In this document: piece after piece, positions 33,979 through 39,915 of the stretch
How the letters are laid out: the number at the start of each line of letters is the position of its first letter
How positions within the stretch are numbered: position 1 is the first letter of the stretch
NCBI GenBank assembly: GCA_002686995.1
Contig: NYZC01000185.1
Location: forward strand, 1 to 39,915
From: Phycisphaeraceae bacterium
GTDB taxonomy: Bacteria; Planctomycetota; Phycisphaerae; Phycisphaerales; Phycisphaeraceae
DNA length: 39,915 nt
Reading direction: 5' to 3'
Notes under the pieces: model-generated
The model's database searches: none
What the model was told of the DNA's origin: nothing
The model's input: only the letters and a program-made list of their open reading frames with translations
Program-made: the position numbers and the translations under genes

Positions 33979-35028
33979 ATGACCCAGTCCCGAAATGCGA
34001 TGGCCCGGACCGTCTCCGTCATGACGGCGGCCGCGCTGCTCTTCGCGACGGCGGCCTGTCAGTCCGGGCCCTCGACGTCCCAGGGTGCGCCGCCGACCCC
34101 GGTGGCGAACGCCACGGTGAACCCGGGCACGGCCCCGGAGCCCGAGGCCGGATCCTTTATACAGACCGAGCCGCTCGAGATCGGCGAGGTGATCCGTCCG
34201 CGCGACCGGATCCTGTTCCTCGGCGACGAGCTGACTCAGCAGATGCACTACACGCGGGCGATCGCGACGGCGCTGCTGCCGCTGTACCCAAGGGGTGATC
34301 TGCGCTTCTTCAACGGCGGTCTGGACGGCGCCACGGCGGCCAGCCTGGGCGACCGCGCGGAAGAGCTGATCGAGCTGACCCGGCCGACGCTGGTCTTCGT
34401 CTGCCTCGGGCTGAACGACGCCGCGGCGACGCGCCCGGCCCGCGAGATCGAGGCCGGGTTCAGGACAGACCTCGCGGCGCTGGTCGAGCGGATCCGCGCG
34501 GCGCGGCGGCCTCGGGTGGTGCTGATCAGCCCGCCGCCGCTCGAGCGCGAGTCCTATTCGGCATCGAACGCGACGATCTACCGGCTTGCGATCGCGACGC
34601 GCGACGTCGCGGCGGCAGCCGGCGCGGGCTTCGTCGACATGCACGTCCCCATGAGCAAGGTCTACTCGAGCTCGACCACGGCGCTCACCTTCGACGGCCG
34701 GATGCCGACCGAGCAGGGGCACGTCATCCTCGCCAGCATCGTCCTCTACGGCATTGGCGTCGAGGCGGAGAAGCTCGATGCGGTCGGCTGGTCGCCGCTG
34801 CTGCCACTGAAGATGGGACAGATTCGCGGTGCGCTCGGTCTGCCGCTGCGCCCGGTGGAGCCCGTGGCGGCCACCCGCAGCCGGCGGCTCTACGAGAGCA
34901 TGATCCAGTTCGATCAGCAGGTATTCCGGGCCTGGCGGCTCGAAAAGGGGGAGCGGCGCAGGGATGTGCTGACCCAGGCGGACGGCGACTGGAAAGCCGT
35001 GCGCGAAGCGCTCGCTCAATACCGATAA
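33979..35028 (+). CDS. SGNH/GDSL-hydrolase-fold exported protein with altered active site
   Basis: A 349-residue exported protein. A signal segment (about 11-26) ends TAAC27, a weak lipobox. The SGNH order is visible: block I reads LGDE (81-84) where GDS should stand, block II NGG (112-114), block III GLND (144-147), and a late His in QGHV. The catalytic Ser is replaced by Glu84 and the Asp of the DxxH block is not evident. It is probably a non-hydrolytic or strongly altered member. ATG 34000 is an alternative start. Confidence 0.72.
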   Translation: MTQSRNAMARTVSVMTAAALLFATAACQSGPSTSQGAPPTPVANATVNPGTAPEPEAGSFIQTEPLEIGEVIRPRDRILFLGDELTQQMHYTRAIATALLPLYPRGDLRFFNGGLDGATAASLGDRAEELIELTRPTLVFVCLGLNDAAATRPAREIEAGFRTDLAALVERIRAARRPRVVLISPPPLERESYSASNATIYRLAIATRDVAAAAGAGFVDMHVPMSKVYSSSTTALTFDGRMPTEQGHVILASIVLYGIGVEAEKLDAVGWSPLLPLKMGQIRGALGLPLRPVEPVAATRSRRLYESMIQFDQQVFRAWRLEKGERRRDVLTQADGDWKAVREALAQYR

Positions 35029-35357
35029 GTGTTTGAAATCAATGAAGATGTGGCGCCGGACGACCGGGTGGGGGCCCCCGGGGACGTTGGCCGTGCGCGA
35101 TCGCTTCGCCCCCGTGGCCGGGCCGGTGCCGGTTCGCTCGAGGGAACTCGGGCGGGCGGGCGGCGATCCGTTGAGCGGAACCAGATTGTGGGCCGAATCG
35201 CTTGCAGGGCCGACCCTCGCATATTACACTCCGACCCCGGTTCGGAATTGCCGGACCGTCCGGCCGGTAAGCGCGGACCTGATCGTCGACCCCCACAACG
35301 CGTCGCCTCGCACCATCCCACGCGAAACGCGACACCTCGATTGACGGAGGCTGGCCT
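35029..35357. other. 329-base leader region of the secretin gene
   Basis: It carries the promoter at 35202-35230 and the GGAGG before the GTG start. I see no gene in the rest. Confidence 0.65.
35202..35230 (+). promoter_or_regulatory. Promoter of the secretin gene
   Basis: TTGCAG (35202-35207), a 17-base spacer and TACACT (35225-35230). The -10 and spacing are the same as in the promoter at 6554-6582. The leader is about 120 bases. Confidence 0.55.
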
Positions 35358-38300
35358 GTGCACAAGCGTTACACGCTCATCGCTACGTTCGTATGTCTCT
35401 GCGTGATCGCCGGACTCGGCTCTCGGTGGGGAAACGCGCACGAGCATACGTCGGCCGACCAGTTCGCGCAGGCTCTCGAGCTTCAGAATTCCGGCGACCT
35501 TGAAGAAGCGAAGAAGATGCTGCTTGCCGTGGATCCGGCGGATCTCGACAAGGACCAGCGCGTACGGCTCTGGCAAACGATCAAGGCGGTCGACCAGCGC
35601 CTCGTTGGGCAGACTGACCCTGCGCAGCTTCTCGATCAGGCGGAGCGGCAGGTCGAGGAAGGCAGGCTGATCGAGGCGGCACGCGACTACCACCGACTTG
35701 CATCGCACAAGCGCGCGAGCCCGGCGCAGCGGCGCGAGGCCAAGGCGCGACACGCGGAACTCTCGAAGTCGGTACTGCCGGTGCTCCGCGCCCGGCTCGA
35801 CGAAGCGGAGGTCGACCGCAAGGCGGGGCGTTACGCGGACGCCGAGCGCAAGCTCGAGACGATCGCGACGACGGGCGTGGATCTCGGCTTCTTCGACAAC
35901 CGGCGCCTGAAGCAGCAGCAGGCCGGCATTGCCGGACACCACGAGCAGATGTCGGTGATGGCGGTCTCCGCCGGTCAGGGCGACGAGGGCGAGGTGCCGC
36001 GCGTCGAGGGTGACGCGGAGTACGCGGTTGAAATCGATGTAGCGCAGCCGGACCGTCCCAGGGCCGCCGATCCGGAGCCGGCCCCCCGGCCGGAGCCCGT
36101 GATCGAGAAGGCGCCCGATCCGGTCGTCGAGGCGCCCCCGGCGAAGGATCCGACGCCGCGCGTCGAGGACATGCTGGGCGACGATGTCGAGCTGATCACC
36201 GAGGGAGGCGTCGTGCAGGTCGAGACGCGCCCCGCGGCGCCCGCGGCGCCCGCGGCGAAGGACGAGGCGCCCGCGCGACAGCCCGTCGTCGAGCCCGTGC
36301 CGGTGGTCGAAATCTCCGAGCCGACTCCCGTCCGGATCATCGAGGAGCCTGTGGTGATCGAGTCCGCCTCGGCGCCGGCCGTGCCGGACCTTATCGAGCG
36401 TCTCAAGAAGCTCGAGGCGCAGCGCCGGCTGTCCGAGGGCCGCCAGGCCGAGCTGCGCAAGGAATACGCGGTCGCGCGCAGGAAGTTCGAGAAGGCCGCC
36501 GAGCTCGACCCGGCCAGCGAGGAGGTCCAGGCCGCGCTCGAGCGGGCGAAGGCGCGCGGCACGACGGCCTCGGGGCCCCGGAACGTGCTCGATCGCCAGA
36601 TTCAGCAGGAGGGCCTGGAGCGTCAGAACGTCTACGCCGAGTTCGAGCAGCTGATGAAGCAGGCGAGCGACCTGCTCGTCAAGCGCAGCTTCAACCAGGC
36701 GCAGGAGGCGGTGCAGCAGGCTAAGAGCGTGCTCGACAGCCGCCAGAGCATTCTGCCGCAGGAGGACTACAGAAATCGGCGCAACCGCGCCGAGGTGCTG
36801 GACGCCGAAATCGACGCCAGGCAGCGCGAGACCGAAGCGAAGCAGATGCTGGAGGTCGAGGAAGCGAAGGCCCAGGCCGAGCGCGAGCTGCGCGAGAAGG
36901 AGGAGATGGACCGCGATCGCGAGGTGGATCGCCTCCTGCGGCGCGCGATCGAGTTCCAAATGGAGCTGCGGTTCGACGACGCGCTCGCGGCAGTAAACCA
37001 GGCGCTGTTCCGCGACCCGAACAACGAGGCCGCGATGGCGCTCAAGAGCATGATCGAGATTCACCAGCAGACCGACCTGACCCGCCGGATGCGGGAAGAG
37101 CGGGCGATGCAGGTCACGCGCCACAGCACCGAGAACCTCGAGGCGACGATTCCGCCGACCGAGATCATGGTCTACCCGACCGACTGGGTGCGCATCACCC
37201 GGGATCGCTGGCTGGCCAGCGGCGAGGACTCCGCCGACACCCGGATCAACAACGAGGTGAAGCTCAAGCTGCGCAAGCCGATCCCGATCAACTTCGACGC
37301 GAATCCGCTGCTCAGCGTGATCGAGTTCTTCCGCACGACGACGGGCGTCAACTTCTACGTCAACTGGAACGCCCTGCGCGACGACGCCAGCGTCGACGAG
37401 GAGACGCCGATCACCCTGACGCTCAGCGACATTCCGGCGTCCGACGCCCTGGACCTGGTGCTCCGGCAGATCTCGACCGACGTGGAGCCGGTGCAGTACA
37501 GCATCATCAAGGGCATCGTGCAGGTTTCGACCAAGCGCGAGCTGACGACGACGACCGTCATTCGCAGCCACAACATCCGTGACCTGCTCATCCAGGTGCC
37601 CGACTTCCGCAACGCCCCCGAGTTCGACCTGAACTCGGCCCTGAGCAACACCAGCAGCGGTGGCTCCGGCGGCGGCAGCAGCAGCGGGGGCGGCAGCAGC
37701 GGCGGCGGGAGCAGCAGCGGCGGTGGCGGCGGTGGTTCCGGCGGCTCGATCAACGTCTTCGGCGACTCCGACTCCGACGACGAGGAAGAGGACCTGCTGA
37801 CCCGCGAGGAGCTGGTCGAGAACATCTCCGAGCTGATCCGCAGCAACGTCGGCGACCCGGACGAATGGCTTGCGGCCGGCGGCGAGGTCAGCAGCCTGAC
37901 CGAGCTCAACGGCACCCTCATCGTCAAGACCACGCCGGACAGCCACATCGAGGTCGAGAAGCTGCTCGCGGAGCTTCGCCAGCAGCGCGCCCTGCAGATC
38001 TCGGTCGAGGCGCGGTTCCTGCTCGTCGACCAGAACTTCCTCGAGGAGGTCGGGGCCGACGTCGACATCATCGTCGACACCGGTTCCAACTTCGGCCCCC
38101 TGGTCATCAGCCAGGATTCGTTCGGCATCACCGGATCGCCCTCGACGGGCCTGCCGGGGTCCTTCCTTGCGGCGACCGGCGGCGACGCGGCCGCGGCTGC
38201 GGGTGAAGCCGGCGACGCCCTGGAAGGCCTGACGACCGGCAGCGGCCGCGCGCTGGATCTCAGCGTCAGCTACCTCGACGACATCGCGGTGAACCTGCTC

Positions 38301-38981
38301 GTTCGCGCCACGCAGGCGCACCGGCGCTCGATCAGCCTCACGGCCCCGCGCCTGACGCTGATGAACGGCCAGCGGGCGTTCGTGCTCGTGGCCCAGCAGA
38401 TCACGTTCATCAGCGACGTCGAGCCGGTCAGCGACGGCATCGGCTTCGACCCGACGCTCAGCGTCGTCTCCTCGGGCGCCGTGCTCGAGGTCGAGGCGAC
38501 CGTCAGCGCCGATCGGCGCTACGTCACGCTCACGACCGAGCCGCGCCTGGCTCGCGTGAACCAGCCGATCCGCCGCATCCCGCAAACCGGCGTCTTCAAC
38601 ATCGACGAGATCCTCGGCGACGACAACCAGGACGGCGGCGCTGACCAGGGCTCGGTGCTGTTGAGCACGTTCATCGAGGCGCCCGAGATCGAAATTACCG
38701 AGATCAAGAGCACGATCAGCGTGCCCGACAAGGGCACCCTGCTCATGGGCGGCCAGCGCCTGGTCGGCGAGATCGAGGTGGAGGCGGGCGTGCCGGTGCT
38801 GTCGAAGGTGCCGCTGCTCAACCGGATCTTCACCAACCGTTCCAGCGTCAAGGACGAGCGCACGCTGCTGATCCTGATCAAGCCGACGATCATCATTCAG
38901 AGCGAGCAGGAAGACCAGAATTTCCCCGGACTGCGCGAGAATCCGGAGGAGTACGGACTCGACAGTCGGTTTACTTATTAG
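35358..38981 (+). CDS. Long secretin (type II/III secretion or pilus outer-membrane channel)
   Basis: A 1207-residue protein starting at a GTG with GGAGG seven bases upstream. A signal peptide (about 1-28) leads to TPR/coiled-coil repeats (about 33-640), including a Pro/Glu/Val-rich stretch (230-340) and charged helices. Next come a secretin N0/STN-like domain (about 640-735), a Gly/Ser-rich linker (about 767-797) followed by an acidic run, and an N1/N3-type domain (about 845-885). The secretin beta domain (905-1180) ends with the hallmark VPDKGTLLMGG and VPLLNRIFTNR. Ordinary GspD/PilQ proteins are near 650-750 residues, so about 600 extra N-terminal residues are unusual. No other secretion gene is adjacent. 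Confidence 0.92.
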   Translation: MHKRYTLIATFVCLCVIAGLGSRWGNAHEHTSADQFAQALELQNSGDLEEAKKMLLAVDPADLDKDQRVRLWQTIKAVDQRLVGQTDPAQLLDQAERQVEEGRLIEAARDYHRLASHKRASPAQRREAKARHAELSKSVLPVLRARLDEAEVDRKAGRYADAERKLETIATTGVDLGFFDNRRLKQQQAGIAGHHEQMSVMAVSAGQGDEGEVPRVEGDAEYAVEIDVAQPDRPRAADPEPAPRPEPVIEKAPDPVVEAPPAKDPTPRVEDMLGDDVELITEGGVVQVETRPAAPAAPAAKDEAPARQPVVEPVPVVEISEPTPVRIIEEPVVIESASAPAVPDLIERLKKLEAQRRLSEGRQAELRKEYAVARRKFEKAAELDPASEEVQAALERAKARGTTASGPRNVLDRQIQQEGLERQNVYAEFEQLMKQASDLLVKRSFNQAQEAVQQAKSVLDSRQSILPQEDYRNRRNRAEVLDAEIDARQRETEAKQMLEVEEAKAQAERELREKEEMDRDREVDRLLRRAIEFQMELRFDDALAAVNQALFRDPNNEAAMALKSMIEIHQQTDLTRRMREERAMQVTRHSTENLEATIPPTEIMVYPTDWVRITRDRWLASGEDSADTRINNEVKLKLRKPIPINFDANPLLSVIEFFRTTTGVNFYVNWNALRDDASVDEETPITLTLSDIPASDALDLVLRQISTDVEPVQYSIIKGIVQVSTKRELTTTTVIRSHNIRDLLIQVPDFRNAPEFDLNSALSNTSSGGSGGGSSSGGGSSGGGSSSGGGGGGSGGSINVFGDSDSDDEEEDLLTREELVENISELIRSNVGDPDEWLAAGGEVSSLTELNGTLIVKTTPDSHIEVEKLLAELRQQRALQISVEARFLLVDQNFLEEVGADVDIIVDTGSNFGPLVISQDSFGITGSPSTGLPGSFLAATGGDAAAAAGEAGDALEGLTTGSGRALDLSVSYLDDIAVNLLVRATQAHRRSISLTAPRLTLMNGQRAFVLVAQQITFISDVEPVSDGIGFDPTLSVVSSGAVLEVEATVSADRRYVTLTTEPRLARVNQPIRRIPQTGVFNIDEILGDDNQDGGADQGSVLLSTFIEAPEIEITEIKSTISVPDKGTLLMGGQRLVGEIEVEAGVPVLSKVPLLNRIFTNRSSVKDERTLLILIKPTIIIQSEQEDQNFPGLRENPEEYGLDSRFTY

Positions 38982-39015
38982 GCGCAGGACCGGCGCTTGG
39001 GCGGGGAGAAGACTA

Positions 39016-39114
39016 AGCTATGAGTCAATAAGCCAATCGTTTTTTGCCATGTCGGACGCGACTTCCAACGCGCGTCCGAATTGACAAATGACGATTGGCT
39101 AATGACTAATAGCT
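39016..39114. terminator. Long inverted repeat between convergent genes, probable bidirectional terminator
   Basis: Arms of about 45 bases (39016-39060 and 39071-39114) pair imperfectly, including AGCCAATCGT (39031-39040) with its complement at 39090-39099, and CGGACGCG/CGCGTCCG around the loop. It lies between the secretin stop and the stop of the opposing transferase gene. A T6 tract sits within the left arm. Confidence 0.6.
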
Positions 39115-39123
39115 TCATCTAAT

Positions 39124-39915
39124 TTAATGGCCGGGTTCTCCCGGCCCGAAGTCCAGCAGGGCAAGGACCGCGATCATCGCCGCGGTCTGGACGGCGACCA
39201 GCACCGCCTGCCACGGCGCGAGCGTCGTGAACATCACGCCGCCGAGGCTCGTGGCGAGCGTGATCAGCCAGATCAGCGCGACTGCGGCGGGGCGGCTCAT
39301 GCCCCGGCGGACGAGGCGATGCGAGAAGTGGTTCTGGTCGCCGACGAAGGGGCTGCGACCCGCGCGCAGGCGCACCACGCAGACGCTGATCAGGTCGTAG
39401 AGGGGGACCGCCATCACCACGAGCGGCATGAGCACCACGTACCAGTGGGTGTCCGTGGCGATCCGGGTGTCCGGATTGAAGTACGTCGTGCGGATGCTGA
39501 TCACCGCGAGCAGCATCCCGACGACGAGCGAGCCGCCGTCCCCCATGTAAAGGCGCGCGCGGGGATAGTTGAACGCAAGGAATCCGACCAGGGCGCCCAG
39601 GAGCAGCGCGCACAGCGAGGCGACGAACCATTGCTGGCCGATCAGCGTCGCCGCGAGGTACGTCGCCGCGATCACGGCGCTGACGCCTGCGGCGAGCCCG
39701 TCCATGTTGTCGAGCATGTTGACGGCGTTGGTGATGGCAACCATCCACAGGCACGAGATCGCGATGCTGGCGGCGATGCCCGGCGCGCCGTACGTCTCGA
39801 GTAGCTCGAAGATGCGGATGTCGAGCGGACCGGCGAGGATCGCGGCCACCGTGAACTGGGTCAGCAGCTTGATCCGCGGCCCGAGGCTGCGCCGGTCGTC
39901 GACGAGCCCCAGGAC
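39124..39915 (-). CDS. WecA/MraY-family undecaprenyl-phosphate sugar-1-phosphate transferase, N-terminus cut by window edge
   Basis: 263 residues are visible and the frame runs off the right edge. The motifs in order are: DD in LGLVDDRRSLG (visible 3-13), NAVNMLDNMDGLAAG, LYMGDGGS, and the catalytic-loop DQNHFSHRL. Several transmembrane helices are present. The DxxHxxHR form and overall layout fit the WecA-like branch (N-acetylhexosamine-1-phosphate to undecaprenyl phosphate) better than MraY. It would start envelope polysaccharide synthesis. Confidence 0.88.
   Translation of the reverse strand, partial: VLGLVDDRRSLGPRIKLLTQFTVAAILAGPLDIRIFELLETYGAPGIAASIAISCLWMVAITNAVNMLDNMDGLAAGVSAVIAATYLAATLIGQQWFVASLCALLLGALVGFLAFNYPRARLYMGDGGSLVVGMLLAVISIRTTYFNPDTRIATDTHWYVVLMPLVVMAVPLYDLISVCVVRLRAGRSPFVGDQNHFSHRLVRRGMSRPAAVALIWLITLATSLGGVMFTTLAPWQAVLVAVQTAAMIAVLALLDFGPGEPGH

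Noticed and set aside
35016..38585. A 1189-codon minus-strand frame opposite the secretin
   Set aside because: Shadow with Asp/Arg/Leu repeats; the plus frame has a signal peptide and secretin motifs.

Overview
The window is GC-rich bacterial DNA, densely coded on both strands, and looks like a member of the Planctomycetota, perhaps Phycisphaerae-like. That placement is an inference. It rests on the large MoxR/vWA/Bat cluster, the flotillin-like FloA, the compact MnmE-like GTPase, the rpmA-obg pair and the eukaryote-like ubiquitin components. There is no rRNA, tRNA or CRISPR array that I can see.

Region 1 (69-6528, all minus strand) is the most striking part. It is a compact operon for a bacterial ubiquitin-like conjugation system. 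In transcription order it encodes an FHA-like/RING-type zinc protein (candidate E3), a ThiF/E1-like adenylating enzyme, an E2-like protein with HPN motif and active-site Cys, an unrecognised protein that needs one frameshift, a 91-residue ubiquitin-like protein ending in Gly, a JAMM isopeptidase, and an AAA+ ATPase built like the actinobacterial proteasomal ATPase Mpa/ARC. Charging, transfer, ligation, removal and unfolding therefore sit in one operon, but no proteasome core or Pup gene is in the window. A divergent gene (6874-7992) encodes an HTH protein with an unrecognised C-terminal domain. The 345-base gap between them holds a good promoter toward the HTH gene and a 13-base palindrome over a TTGACA facing the operon.

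Region 2 (8183-11103) holds a GH42-like glycoside hydrolase and a convergent phytanoyl-CoA-dioxygenase-like oxygenase.

Region 3 (11470-21952) is a seven-gene MoxR/Bat operon: MoxR ATPase, DUF58, a small membrane-anchored BatD-like protein, BatA, a giant BatB fused to TPR and coiled-coil segments, BatD and a BatE-like TPR/SH3 protein. Its genes overlap or abut and were probably made together for an envelope-associated chaperone/vWA complex.

Region 4 (22111-39915) is mixed. It holds a Wzz/BY-kinase-like protein with a degenerate Walker A, an unknown helical protein, a Rieske ferredoxin, an M20 peptidase, a P-loop/deoxyribosyltransferase-like protein, FloA, a compact MnmE-like GTPase, a small membrane protein, CoaX, a lipoprotein, Obg and L27, a degenerate SGNH protein, a long secretin, and the end of a WecA/MraY-type transferase cut by the window edge.

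Intergenic DNA carries several palindromic elements (2976-3068, 11172-11294, 24251-24271, 29396-29470, 39016-39114) and short tandem GTCGG/GTCGA-type repeats (1-34, 21951-22008, 32452-32492).
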